49,813 nt of DNA from Fibrobacter sp. (GCA_012515615.1 JAAYYB010000317.1:1-49813); one strand, 5' to 3'; shown: positions 40,120 through 49,793, numbered from the stretch's first letter. Notes: generated by a model not told the origin, from the sequence alone. Numbers and translations: made by a program.

Positions 40120-40661
40120 TCAGGTTGGAATTCCTGGAGAGATGGTGAATATTTTTCTGGCCAGATAGCTTTCCATTATCGATATTGCCTCTCCGGTTCT
40201 TTTCTCTTCAGTTCTGACCCAGAAAAGAATACCTCCGTGAATCAAACCATCAATATATTTCTGTGCAGTCTCTTCTGGTAGATCAAATTCTTTCATTATC
40301 GTCTTGAGCCCGCCATTTGGCATTATGGATGCAGCACCGACCATGGTTGTAGCAGTTGTGCCCGCGGCGTAGATTCTTCCGGCGTCTGGAGTTTTAACAG
40401 CCTGTTGTCCTCCAAAAAGCCTTCTGAGTCCTTTAATTTTTTCATGTTCGGCATCTGACCCCTTCAGATAGGAAATATCATGGCCTGAATTTTCAGATAC
40501 TCTTTTGCTATCGATTCCTGTACGATGCAGTTCATCTCTTCTTCCCGAAATGAAGCCCCCAGAAGTCTATCTATGGCCTTTTTGGCCAGATCAATTTCAA
40601 GATATAAACAGAATATAATCCTCATGAAACATCCCCTTTCCAAACATAGGCCCCAAATCAC
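40120..40661 (-). pseudogene. Frameshifted general-stress / DUF1269-like protein gene
   Basis: N-terminal part MRIIFCLYLEIDLAKKAIDRLLGASFREEEMNCIVQESIAKE and, in another frame, VSENSGHDISYLKGSDAEHEKIKGLRRLFGGQQAVKTPDAGRIYAAGTTATTMVGAASIMPNGGLKTIMKEFDLPEETAQKYIDGLIHGGILFWVRTEEK...; frames meet near 40490-40510. Confidence 0.65.
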
Positions 40662-40700
40662 TAAAGCTAAGCGTATGCCAGAGAATACAGCATATCCAGT

Positions 40701-40835
40701 ATGAATCTTTGGACACTGAAACTGAAAATTTATCTCCTGCTTTTACTTTTGTTTAGTACACTTTTTGCAATTCAGTTTATAAATTCTTTGTCACTTAAAA
40801 CTGCTTCAAAAGGATCCCCCCATGGAAAATCCTAA
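40701..40835 (+). CDS. Small hydrophobic ORF (44 aa) overlapping the start of the pyruvyl transferase gene
   Basis: MNLWTLKLKIYLLLLLLFSTLFAIQFINSLSLKTASKGSPHGKS*; TAA overlaps the 5' end of the 40822 CDS. Confidence 0.3.
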   Translation: MNLWTLKLKIYLLLLLLFSTLFAIQFINSLSLKTASKGSPHGKS

Positions 40836-42003
40836 AACTGTGCGGATTGGTATTACCGGCTCTTATGGTGGGAACAATCTGGGTGATGAGGCGATTCTTC
40901 AGTCGATTATCTCCCAGATAAGGAAAAATATAAATGCAGAAATTGTCGTCTTTAGCCGTGATCCGCAGGATACACTTGCCCGTCATAATGTTGAGAAAGC
41001 TGTAGCCGTAAGAAAACTTTCCAGAAAAGAGTCACAGTCTGAAGTAGAGCAGCTTGACATTCTGGTGGTCGGGGGCGGGGGAATCCTTTACGATTCAGAT
41101 GCCAGGATCTATCTCAGAGAGGCTCAGATCGCAAATGAGAAAGGTATCCCGGTGATGATCTATGCGGTGGGTGCAGGGCCGTTAAAAGACCCGGCATCCC
41201 AATCGCTTGTCAAAGATGTAGTAAACACCGCAATCGTCGTTACGGTTCGTGATAAGCCTTCGCTGCATATTCTGGAGGAGATTGGTGTTCACAGGGAAAT
41301 CGTAGTTACTGCAGATCCTGCAATATTGTTAAAACCGGAAGCGGTACATATCGACTTTTTAAAACTATGGGGCATAAAGAAAGGATCAAAAATTTTTGGC
41401 ATGTCTGTCCGTGAACCCGGAGCTGCTGCACCGGATATCCGTGAAGAGCACTATCATGACCTCATAGCCAATGCTGCCGATTACATTATCGACCGCTATG
41501 ATGCCCGTGTGCTTTTTATTCCCATGGAACGGAAAACCGCTCACGATCTCCACCAGTCCCATGCTGTAATTGCCAGAATGATTTATCCGCAGTATGCAAG
41601 TGTGCTTGAAGCAGAGTATACTCCAGGGCAGATTATGACCGTACTTAAAAGCCTGGATTTTGTAGTCGGAATGCGCCTGCATTTTCTTATCTTTGCGGCT
41701 TTACAGGGAATACCCTTTGTGCCTCTGCCCTATTCCGGGAAGGTAATGGGGCTGCTTGATGAACTGCAGCTGGATGCCCCGCCACTTGAGAACATCACCC
41801 CTGGAAGGCTCATTGCCTATATTGACAAAGCCTGGGATAAGCGGCAGGAGATTCTGGAAAAAGTAAGGGGACTTCTTCCGGGGCTCAAACAGCGCTCAGA
41901 ACAGAACACTACTCTGCTGATTGAATTATTGCGAATTGTATATGCCCGCAGTGGTAAGAGCCCGGATGCCCTTCCCTGGACAAAAGAGAGCCGGAAAGGA
42001 TAA
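40822..42003 (+). CDS. Polysaccharide pyruvyl transferase family protein (CsaB-like)
   Basis: 393 aa; GSYGGNNLGDEAILQSII, VVGGGGILYDSDARIYL, YAVGAGPL, MRLHFLIFAALQGIPFVPLPYSGKV. Confidence 0.88.
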   Translation: MENPKTVRIGITGSYGGNNLGDEAILQSIISQIRKNINAEIVVFSRDPQDTLARHNVEKAVAVRKLSRKESQSEVEQLDILVVGGGGILYDSDARIYLREAQIANEKGIPVMIYAVGAGPLKDPASQSLVKDVVNTAIVVTVRDKPSLHILEEIGVHREIVVTADPAILLKPEAVHIDFLKLWGIKKGSKIFGMSVREPGAAAPDIREEHYHDLIANAADYIIDRYDARVLFIPMERKTAHDLHQSHAVIARMIYPQYASVLEAEYTPGQIMTVLKSLDFVVGMRLHFLIFAALQGIPFVPLPYSGKVMGLLDELQLDAPPLENITPGRLIAYIDKAWDKRQEILEKVRGLLPGLKQRSEQNTTLLIELLRIVYARSGKSPDALPWTKESRKG

Positions 42004-42267
42004 CAGAAAATGTAGTCTTTCCTTGTGGAGGCTACCCCATGATGTAAGTATACTGAGCGAAGCAGATGGAGGGCATATTGGCATGTGATACTTACCCGCA
42101 TGCACGCCTGAGCAGCTAGTATAAGTATTAACTTCTAATTACCGCCGCGTAGACTTATTTTATCACTGTTGTGATAAGAAAAAAATACACGCTCATTCCG
42201 ATTGATTCCACAATACGAACCTGGTCTAAAGCGGGAGCCAGTCGAAAGAAACTAACCGGAGAAAAAA

Positions 42268-42855
42268 ATGAACCTTGCTACTATGTTTACCCTCTCAAGA
42301 GTTGTAATCGCCCCGATTTTCGCCTATGTATTTATCTCGGGTTATAAATCGGGCTCAATCAGCTGGATCTGGGCCGCTGTTGCACTGGCATCCCTTATAG
42401 AAATTTCTGATCTTTTTGACGGAAGAATTGCACGGGCAAGAAAAGAAGTGACGGATTTCGGCAAAGTATTTGATCCCGTTGCTGACAGTGTATCAAGACA
42501 AACCGTATTTATCTCATTTATGGTTAGCGGTATTATCCCTCTCTGGATGTACCTGATTTTTTTCTACAGGGACGCTTTCATGCAGCTGCTCAGGATTATC
42601 TGCGCTTCAAATGGCATTGTACTTGCGGCCCGCAAATCAGGGAAAACCAAGGCTGTCCTTCAGGGGATCGGCGCATTCGGGGTACTGGGAGTAGTGCTGC
42701 TTCAGCTTTATAATGTGGCCTGGATGCCTGATGAGATCGCAGGATATGACCCGGGTTTCTGGGTACTGCTGCTTCCGGCAATCTTTACACTTCTCTCAGT
42801 AATAGACTACGTTATTCCAAACAGAGCTATAATAAAAAAGATGCTTAAGCCCTGA
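42268..42855 (+). CDS. CDP-alcohol phosphatidyltransferase (PgsA-like)
   Basis: 195 aa; MNLATMFTLSRVVIAPIFAYVF; signature SDLFDGRIARARKEVTDFGKVFDPVADS (DGxxAR...GxxxDxxxD). Confidence 0.88.
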   Translation: MNLATMFTLSRVVIAPIFAYVFISGYKSGSISWIWAAVALASLIEISDLFDGRIARARKEVTDFGKVFDPVADSVSRQTVFISFMVSGIIPLWMYLIFFYRDAFMQLLRIICASNGIVLAARKSGKTKAVLQGIGAFGVLGVVLLQLYNVAWMPDEIAGYDPGFWVLLLPAIFTLLSVIDYVIPNRAIIKKMLKP

Positions 42856-43860
42856 TCACTGAATTCCGCACTCTTTAAGAAGCGCTTCCGGATCCACCGA
42901 TGCTGTCCCCAGTTCTGCGACTGTCAGTCCCGCCGCATGATTTGCCAGATAAGCTGCCTCAAGCGGGGTAGCACCGCTGGTGACCGATGCAGAAAAAACG
43001 CTTATAACCGTATCGCCAGCTCCTGTCACATCAAAAACCTTTCGGGCAACTGTGGGGAGATGAGTGTATTTGCGCTCTCTGTTTTCAAACAGGGCCATCC
43101 CCCGTTCACTGAGAGTAATTAAAAGAAAGGAAAGTGAGAGTTTGTCGACGATTTTCCACCCAAGTGCCATAACCTCCTCATCGGAACAGTTCCGGTAAGG
43201 AACACCAAGCATGACGTGTGCCTCTTTGAGATTAGGGGTGACCACAGAAACACCCTTGTATAGATCGAAATGACGGTCCTTGGGGTCGATAGCCACAAAC
43301 CTTTCCGCTCTAGAGCATTTTTCTACAATCTGGCCCAGAATCTGCTTAGATATAACCCCTTTTCCATAATCTGAAATAATGGTTCCCTGACAGGATTTGA
43401 AAAAATGTTCATATTTGCACCAGAGGGTATTGCACTCTTTTTCATCCAGATCCTTGATCAGTTCGCGGTCAGCCCTGACAATCTGCTGATGGCGTGCAAG
43501 GATACGGGTCTTAATCGTAGTGGGCCGGTTTTCAGAGCAAAGAACTCCATCTGTGCAGCACCCTATCCCACCCAGGCTGGTCTTCAGTAATACCCCGTTT
43601 TCATCTTTGCCGCACACAGAGATAAGAAACGGTTTTATGCCAAGTTTAGAAAGGTTCTGTACTACATTAGCTGCCCCGCCCAGCCTCCGGCTGACAGATT
43701 CCACCTCTACAACCGGCACCGGTGCCTCTGGAGAAATCCTTTTTACATCACCCCAGAGATATTCATCTATCATGACATCACCGACAACTATTATCGATGT
43801 GCTGCGGAAATTTTCAACGACCTTCTTAAGACGTTCCGGAGATAAATTAAGATCCTGCAT
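42856..43860 (-). CDS. rfaE1: D-glycero-beta-D-manno-heptose-7-phosphate kinase-type PfkB sugar kinase (RfaE1/HldE N-terminal domain)
   Basis: 334 aa; VVGDVMIDEYLWGDVKRISPEAPVPVVEVESVSRRLGGAANVVQNLSKLG; DVTGAGDTVISVF. Confidence 0.92.
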   Translation of the reverse strand: MQDLNLSPERLKKVVENFRSTSIIVVGDVMIDEYLWGDVKRISPEAPVPVVEVESVSRRLGGAANVVQNLSKLGIKPFLISVCGKDENGVLLKTSLGGIGCCTDGVLCSENRPTTIKTRILARHQQIVRADRELIKDLDEKECNTLWCKYEHFFKSCQGTIISDYGKGVISKQILGQIVEKCSRAERFVAIDPKDRHFDLYKGVSVVTPNLKEAHVMLGVPYRNCSDEEVMALGWKIVDKLSLSFLLITLSERGMALFENRERKYTHLPTVARKVFDVTGAGDTVISVFSASVTSGATPLEAAYLANHAAGLTVAELGTASVDPEALLKECGIQ

Positions 43861-44504
43861 TAGAGAACCTTTCCGAAGATTATAAACTGGAAGAAGTTAA
43901 GATAGGGTGTAAAGATCGGGTTAATGATACTGCTGAAAATCGGTATTTTAAGACCCCACTCGGCAAGGAGTAAAACCATGAAAACCGTAGGGAGGTACCT
44001 GCTTTTCCGGATGTAGCCTGGAATCCAGGAATCCGGCAGCAGCCCGATCAGGATTTTGGAGCCGTCGAGCGGCGGAACCGGAATAAGATTGAAAAAAGAG
44101 ATGCCTATATTTAAATAAAAGCATAAATATAGAAAATCTCTCATATGCGTATTCAGCATAAGTGAAGGCAGGTAGTTGCCTAAAATGCGAATTGAGAAGC
44201 CGAAAATAAGAGCCACAATGACATTGGAAAGTGGTCCGGCCAGACTGACAAGGAAAATGTCTCTTTTAGGTTTTTCAAAATTATACCCGTTCACAGGAAC
44301 CGGCTTGGCCCATCCAAAAGGCCCGAAAAGAAGCATCACCGTACCGAAGAGATCCAGGTGAGCCGCCGGATTAAGTGTCAGCCGACCTGCGTCGCGCGCA
44401 GTAGTGTCCCCAAGCCGAAAAGCCATCCACCCGTGGGCAAACTCATGGATAGTGAGTGCGATGAGAATCGCTGGTATTCTCAATATAAACATCTCAAGGT
44501 TCAT
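43860..44504 (-). CDS. Site-2 protease (M50) family protein
   Basis: 214 aa; LTIHEFAHGWMAFRLGD (HExxH), NLIPVPPLDGSKIL (NPDG-like), multiple TMs. Confidence 0.9.
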   Translation of the reverse strand: MNLEMFILRIPAILIALTIHEFAHGWMAFRLGDTTARDAGRLTLNPAAHLDLFGTVMLLFGPFGWAKPVPVNGYNFEKPKRDIFLVSLAGPLSNVIVALIFGFSIRILGNYLPSLMLNTHMRDFLYLCFYLNIGISFFNLIPVPPLDGSKILIGLLPDSWIPGYIRKSRYLPTVFMVLLLAEWGLKIPIFSSIINPIFTPYLNFFQFIIFGKVL

Positions 44505-45798
44505 TTTTTTCTTTCTTTGCTATGGATGTCACAGGAATATCGCTTTTTAAAGGCAATTGCGCAAGATTCAATCCAGATTGGCTGATCATTTCTGAAACCG
44601 ATACGATTTCATAACCGCCCTCTCTGAGCCTGTCAATCAGTGTTCCTAACACCAGGTGAACCTGCATTTCTTTCTCAGATCGTTCTGTTCCCAGGTGCAT
44701 CAGGATTATTCCGCCGTTGATCCCATAGGGTTTCGTTTCAGACAGTGTTAATATTTTTTCAAGCACCTGTTCAGGGGTTTTAAATCCAGGTGTATTTTCA
44801 TCGGGGATCCAATCATTGCTGTCCAGACCCTGCGCCCAGGTTTTCCCCTGCCGCCACCCCACATGCATATATCCTGATTCGAGACCCCATCGGCAGATAG
44901 TGCGGTTAAACTCTCCGTAAGGAGCCCGCCAGAGAGGAGAAAATTGCAGACCGGTTTTCTCTTTCAGAAGCCTCTCATTTCCCTGAAGCTGCTTTGAGAT
45001 AAATAGCCTGTCGATATTTGGAAGAAGAGCCTGAGTGCGGTCCTGTTCCCAGCTTGTCAGGTGTGGATGAGTAAAGGTATGATTACCCAGCTCATGCCCG
45101 TCTGCAGCGATCCGGACAATCAGTTCAGGATATTTCCTGATAAACTGGCCGGTCAGAAACATGGTACTTTTAACACCTCGTGATTTGAGGGTATCAAGAA
45201 TATCAGATGCGACATTCGCACTGGATCCGCCATCAAAGGTGATTGACACCAGGTTTTTATCGACTGCACCGTTATTAAATGAAAGCAGGGCACCATTATC
45301 ACTGAAGGAGTGTCGGGTTTCTTTCTGTGGTTTTAAATCTGGAACAATTCTCTCAACGGAATCAGTTTTCTCCTCGCTGTTTTCGCTCAAAGCTGCCAGT
45401 TTTTCTCTCAGCGATTTAATTTCATTATTATTTTTTCTCATGTACTCGATCAGTTTTACTCTATTCTCTTTAAGTGATCGATTTTCCTGTTTTAAGGAGT
45501 TGAGCTCCCTGAGTGCCCAGGTTCCAAACACTGCCCCGCCAAATGCAATAGTTGATAATGCCCAGATAACGACCCACTTATAAGACATCTCTTTTTTGAT
45601 CGGCGGCGGACTGGAAAGCACAGTAACTGCGGGTCTGGTGACAGAAGAGGTCGCACAGGTATCAGCACAGTAAAGATTACCTTTGTTGATTACGGCACAA
45701 TCGCTGCAGATCCATTTTCCGCATTTTGCGCAGCGTCCCCGGGCTCTTTTGCGGGCGTGTTTTACACAGTTATAAGTTTTTCGCTTACGGGAGGACAT
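44494..45798 (-). CDS. Polysaccharide deacetylase with N-terminal Zn-ribbon, TM and coiled coil
   Basis: From MSSRKRKTYNCVKHARKRARGRCAKCGKWICSDCAVINKGNLYCADTC; NodB domain VSITFDGGSSANVASDILDTL, HELGNHTFTHPHLT, FSPLWRAPYGEFN. Confidence 0.86.
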   Translation of the reverse strand: MSSRKRKTYNCVKHARKRARGRCAKCGKWICSDCAVINKGNLYCADTCATSSVTRPAVTVLSSPPPIKKEMSYKWVVIWALSTIAFGGAVFGTWALRELNSLKQENRSLKENRVKLIEYMRKNNNEIKSLREKLAALSENSEEKTDSVERIVPDLKPQKETRHSFSDNGALLSFNNGAVDKNLVSITFDGGSSANVASDILDTLKSRGVKSTMFLTGQFIRKYPELIVRIAADGHELGNHTFTHPHLTSWEQDRTQALLPNIDRLFISKQLQGNERLLKEKTGLQFSPLWRAPYGEFNRTICRWGLESGYMHVGWRQGKTWAQGLDSNDWIPDENTPGFKTPEQVLEKILTLSETKPYGINGGIILMHLGTERSEKEMQVHLVLGTLIDRLREGGYEIVSVSEMISQSGLNLAQLPLKSDIPVTSIAKKEKNEP

Positions 45799-46006
45799 AA
45801 TTAAGTAAATATAACTTACAACAGGCGGTGCATTCATAGATACAGGAATAAGAATTATAGGTACAGGTCACAAGTTGCAGGTTCCGGGATTGGCTTTTCG
45901 TTGTTATTGAAACAAACTGGATTTCTGCATTCGCAGAATGAAGGTTCCGGAATCTATACTCAAACACTTCACATTTTCTGTATATACTGTATTATTTTTC
46001 TTATAG

Positions 46007-46996
46007 ATGAATGCTGTCGAACTGAATAAAGTCTCAAAAAGCTACCGTAAGGATTTCTGGGCAAAAAAGATTTCTGCGGTATCGGATCTCTCCTTTACAG
46101 TAAAAAGAGAGCGGGTCACCGGATTTGTCGGTCCTAACGGTGCAGGGAAAACTACTACGATCAAGATGATCATGGGTCTGGTTTTTCCTGAGAGCGGTTC
46201 GATAAAAATTTATAACAGAGACTACGGCTTTCCATCATCCAGAAAAGGTGTCGCCTATCTTTCAGAGCAGCCCTATTTCTACGGTCACCTCACAGTTGTC
46301 GAAAGTCTCCGCTTTATATCGGAACTAATTGGCCTGAACAGATCAGTTATCAGTAAAGAAATTGAACGGGTACTTGCTGTTGTCGAGCTTTCCGGGAAAG
46401 CCGGATCCCGCATAAAAGAGCTTTCCAAGGGGATGCAGCAGCGTCTGAATATGGCACAGGTGCTTCTGGGAGACCCACATATGCTAATTCTCGATGAGCC
46501 GATGAGCGGCATGGATCCGCCAGGAAGAAGACTTTTCAGGAAGCTTTTTTCTGAACTGGCAGCAAAAGGGAAAACCATATTTTTCAGCTCTCATGTACTG
46601 GAAGATATAGAAGCGGTATGCGATGATGTAGTAGTGTTATCAAAAGGGAAACTTGCGTTTTCAGGAGAGATCGAAAGTATTCTGGAAAAAGGATTTCTGG
46701 GAACAGAGATGATTGTATCCTTATTGACTCCGGATGATCTTCTCTTTTTGCGTGGTCTTGATTGTGAAGTTACTGAGCTTGACAAAGGGACCTTCTCCCT
46801 GTTTGTCCCCCGGGGCGGAAATCCGGGGCAGGTGCAGAATCTCCTTTTCTCAAAGGGTATTGAGGTACTGTCGATAGTCAGGCGTACTCTGCCTCTTGAG
46901 GAGCTCCTTTACAGAAACGATGGAGATCAGGAAGAAAATAAGGCAGAAATAAGGAGACAGGAAATCTCAGGCAGAGGCGCAGAGTGTAAACCATGA
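46007..46996 (+). CDS. ABC transporter ATP-binding protein
   Basis: 329 aa; GPNGAGKTTTIKMIMG, LSKGMQQRLNMAQVLLGDPHMLILDEPMSGMDPPGR. Confidence 0.93.
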   Translation: MNAVELNKVSKSYRKDFWAKKISAVSDLSFTVKRERVTGFVGPNGAGKTTTIKMIMGLVFPESGSIKIYNRDYGFPSSRKGVAYLSEQPYFYGHLTVVESLRFISELIGLNRSVISKEIERVLAVVELSGKAGSRIKELSKGMQQRLNMAQVLLGDPHMLILDEPMSGMDPPGRRLFRKLFSELAAKGKTIFFSSHVLEDIEAVCDDVVVLSKGKLAFSGEIESILEKGFLGTEMIVSLLTPDDLLFLRGLDCEVTELDKGTFSLFVPRGGNPGQVQNLLFSKGIEVLSIVRRTLPLEELLYRNDGDQEENKAEIRRQEISGRGAECKP

Positions 46997-47757
46997 ATTC
47001 AATTCTCATAATCTCAGCAAACACCTTTAAAGAGACGATCCGCAACAAAGTCCTTTACAACATCCTTCTGGTAGCAGGTGTAGCGCTATTTCTCTCGATG
47101 GCATTCGGTGATCTGTCCGTTTTCTCCAGGGCACAGGTGATGGCGGATTTCGGACTGGCAACCATGTCGCTCACCGGTTTACTTCTGGCAGTATTTATCG
47201 GTGTAGGGATGCTTGGCCGGGAGATTTCATCGAAAACTGTTTATAGCGTACTGACAAGGCCGGTTACCCGGGAGTCGTTTATACTGGGGAAGTTCTTCGG
47301 GCTTTTTGCAACTCTTATGATGAATTTTGCACTGATTTCAGTAGTTTTTTTCATTTTTATAAGCCTGCTTGGAACATCTGTCAAGCCATCACTGTCCTGG
47401 GCCGTGGTGCTCACCGCAGCAGAGATGGCGGTGATGATTTCCGCTGCAATCTTTTTCTCCTCTTTCACTACTCCCACGCTGGCTGCAATATTCTCTATAA
47501 GTTTTTATGTTGCCGGTCACCTTAACAATATGATCGGTATCGGCGCCGAGCAGCAGAACAGTGTAATCTGGAGAACAATTCTGAAATTACTCTATTTTGC
47601 ATTTCCCAATCTCGACCATTTTAATATCAGGGCAAGAGTAGTGTATGAGCTCAGTATCCCTGAGGGGTACATTGCGGGTGCCCTTCTTTACGGACTTCTT
47701 TACACAACACTTCTTCTCTCTCTTTCAATACTGTTCTTTTCCCGGAAAGATTTATGA
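46993..47757 (+). CDS. ABC-2 type transporter permease
   Basis: 254 aa; multi-TM; GREISSKTVYSVLTRPVTRESFILGKF; ATGA coupling with ATPase. Confidence 0.85.
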   Translation: MNSILIISANTFKETIRNKVLYNILLVAGVALFLSMAFGDLSVFSRAQVMADFGLATMSLTGLLLAVFIGVGMLGREISSKTVYSVLTRPVTRESFILGKFFGLFATLMMNFALISVVFFIFISLLGTSVKPSLSWAVVLTAAEMAVMISAAIFFSSFTTPTLAAIFSISFYVAGHLNNMIGIGAEQQNSVIWRTILKLLYFAFPNLDHFNIRARVVYELSIPEGYIAGALLYGLLYTTLLLSLSILFFSRKDL

Positions 47758-48437
47758 TCCGTAAATCGTACATTCTGATATTTGTTTCAGTGTTGTCGAT
47801 TACGGGGATCGTATTTACACAAAAGAAACTTACTGTACTTACGGGATCCTCCTGGTCAAAGGAAAGCATGACATATCTTCCAGGCCAGGACCGCATAAAA
47901 GGCGCACTTCTGGGGTTTGAGTCCACTGTCTCGCATTATCTCTGGATAAGGACCATACTATATTTCGGAGATCATTATCTTTCAGATAGAAATTTTGAGT
48001 GGCTGATACAGATGGTTGATGTAATTACACGATTGAATCCCGCTTTTTATCCAGCTTACGAATTTGCCGGCCTGATGATTCCTGATTTATGCGGTTCCCC
48101 TGATGCCGCCAGAGTTATTCTGGAAAGGGGGTTGTTTCATTTGGGTGATAAAAAATGGAATATCGCGTTTTATCTGGGCATGATTTACTATAAATATTAC
48201 AACGACACTAAAAGCGCAGCTGACTACTATGCTCTGGCATCAAGAGTACCAGGCGAAAACAGTCATAAACTCGCAGGTCTTGCTGCATCATTCTACAGAG
48301 AGGCTGGAATGGATGAGCTGGGGCGCAATCTACTTCTGTTCATGTATGAAACCAGTGAGAGTCCGGATGCAAAGAAATATCTGATGGATAAAATTAATGA
48401 TGAAGTGAAAAATATTTCTCAGGAATCTATCCTTTAG
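47754..48437 (+). CDS. Membrane-anchored TPR-like protein in the ABC cassette
   Basis: 227 aa; N-terminal TM; PAFYPAYEFAGLM..., YLGMIYYKYYNDTKSAADYYALAS helical-repeat look; 4-bp overlap with permease. Confidence 0.65.
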   Translation: MIRKSYILIFVSVLSITGIVFTQKKLTVLTGSSWSKESMTYLPGQDRIKGALLGFESTVSHYLWIRTILYFGDHYLSDRNFEWLIQMVDVITRLNPAFYPAYEFAGLMIPDLCGSPDAARVILERGLFHLGDKKWNIAFYLGMIYYKYYNDTKSAADYYALASRVPGENSHKLAGLAASFYREAGMDELGRNLLLFMYETSESPDAKKYLMDKINDEVKNISQESIL

Positions 48438-48495
48438 ATTGAATTATGGTCTGAATTTCCCTATATTCAGATGATTATGGAGGAGAGGTAATAAG

Positions 48496-48765
48496 GTGCA
48501 GAAATGGGAATATCTTCTTATCATCGCTGAAAAATATGGCAAAGGTATTTTCGGGCATGTTCTTCCCAAAGAGGCATCCTGGAAAGTCCATTTTGTAAAT
48601 GGTGAAAACCTTAAAAACTGGACTGATGTTACACTTTACAATTATCTGAACAAAATAGGGGAGCAGGGATGGGAGGTAACCACTATGACAACTCATACAA
48701 TTATCAGAACCGGCAGCCTTCCTGTCGAACACATGTATCTTACAGCTAAAAGGCCCAAGCCTTGA
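48496..48765 (+). CDS. Small hypothetical protein (DUF4177-like)
   Basis: 89 aa; MQKWEYLLI...WTDVTLYNYLNKIGEQGWEVTTM pattern. Confidence 0.6.
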   Translation: MQKWEYLLIIAEKYGKGIFGHVLPKEASWKVHFVNGENLKNWTDVTLYNYLNKIGEQGWEVTTMTTHTIIRTGSLPVEHMYLTAKRPKP

Positions 48766-48771
48766 GAAAAC

Positions 48772-49395
48772 ATGAATAAAATATCTCCCAAAGACCCCCG
48801 TGCTCACATAAAGACCGACAGATTCAAGGCCTGCCCTGAGTGTTTCCGGCCAAAAGATGACTGTATCTGTGAAAAGGTTGTCTCATTGGATAACAAACTT
48901 AAAGTTATCATCCTTCAGCACCCTCAGGAACAATACAAACAGCTCAATTCCGCCCGCCTGGCCAATATGGCTCTTTTAAACAGTAAGCTCCTTGTCGGAC
49001 TCTCCTGGCCTAATTTCAAGATAGTTGCCGGCTCTGAAGAACAGCCTTCAAAATGGGGAATTTTGTATTTAAAAGGCAACTCAGATAAGAGCAAACCGTG
49101 TCAGGTTTTCGGACGGAATAAAAAAGAGATGGAAAACCCATCTGAGCTGAGGGGAATAATTGCTCTTGACGGGTCCTGGAAGCAGGCAAAAACTCTCTGG
49201 TGGCGCAATCCCTGGTTTCTGAAACTAAACAGGATCACTTTAAACCCTGAGCACCCGTCTTTACGGTCTCAAACAAAAAGTGAAGGCCTCGCTACAATAG
49301 AAGCTATTGCTCTGGCTTTAAGATGCCTTGGTGAAAAAGAGGAGATTTCTGTTTCTCTTAGGGAACAATATGAGAGACTGATAGTAAAAAGTTAG
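48772..49395 (+). CDS. DTW-domain tRNA-uridine aminocarboxypropyltransferase family protein
   Basis: 207 aa; CPECFRPKDDCICE, ILQHPQEQYKQLNSARLA, DGSWKQAKTLWWRNPW. Confidence 0.88.
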   Translation: MNKISPKDPRAHIKTDRFKACPECFRPKDDCICEKVVSLDNKLKVIILQHPQEQYKQLNSARLANMALLNSKLLVGLSWPNFKIVAGSEEQPSKWGILYLKGNSDKSKPCQVFGRNKKEMENPSELRGIIALDGSWKQAKTLWWRNPWFLKLNRITLNPEHPSLRSQTKSEGLATIEAIALALRCLGEKEEISVSLREQYERLIVKS

Positions 49396-49692
49396 TAGTC
49401 GATAAAAATAGCCCTGCCTGCGGCCCGCATTCTTGATCCTTCTTATCGAAATAATGGTTGTTCCCTTGAATAATTTGTAATCCATCAACTAAGGACGGCG
49501 CGCACGTACTATTCAAAGAAGAATTCCCAAAAGAACGGTATTCGTCAAGAAATTGGTATGCACACAGACAGAGCGTTATTTCTGGTACTGTTCTTATAAA
49601 TATAACACCTTTTAATTAAAAATGAGACTATGTTGTGAGATAATTTTTCAAAGCAGGGTATTAGGAAATAAGATAGCCCTTAACAATCAGGA

Positions 49693-49793
49693 CTTCCCCA
49701 GAGATGACATAGTGCCAGGGACCCAAGATTTCTTTTTCACCTCAGAGATGAAAAAGTGACAATGCAAAATTCCCAAAATCATCTCTGAGGTGA
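49693..49793. repeat. Second cluster of the palindromic motif TCAYCYCWGAGRTGA (three copies, ~42-44 bp pitch)
   Basis: 49693-49707 CTTCCCCAGAGATGA, 49737-49751 TCACCTCAGAGATGA, 49779-49793 TCATCTCTGAGGTGA; GACATAGTGCC follows the first and last. Confidence 0.8.

Noticed and set aside
43751-43766. TCACCCCAGAGATAT match to the palindromic motif inside the heptose-kinase gene
   Set aside because: Encodes the conserved DEYLWGDVKR segment and lacks the final dyad half; likely coincidence.
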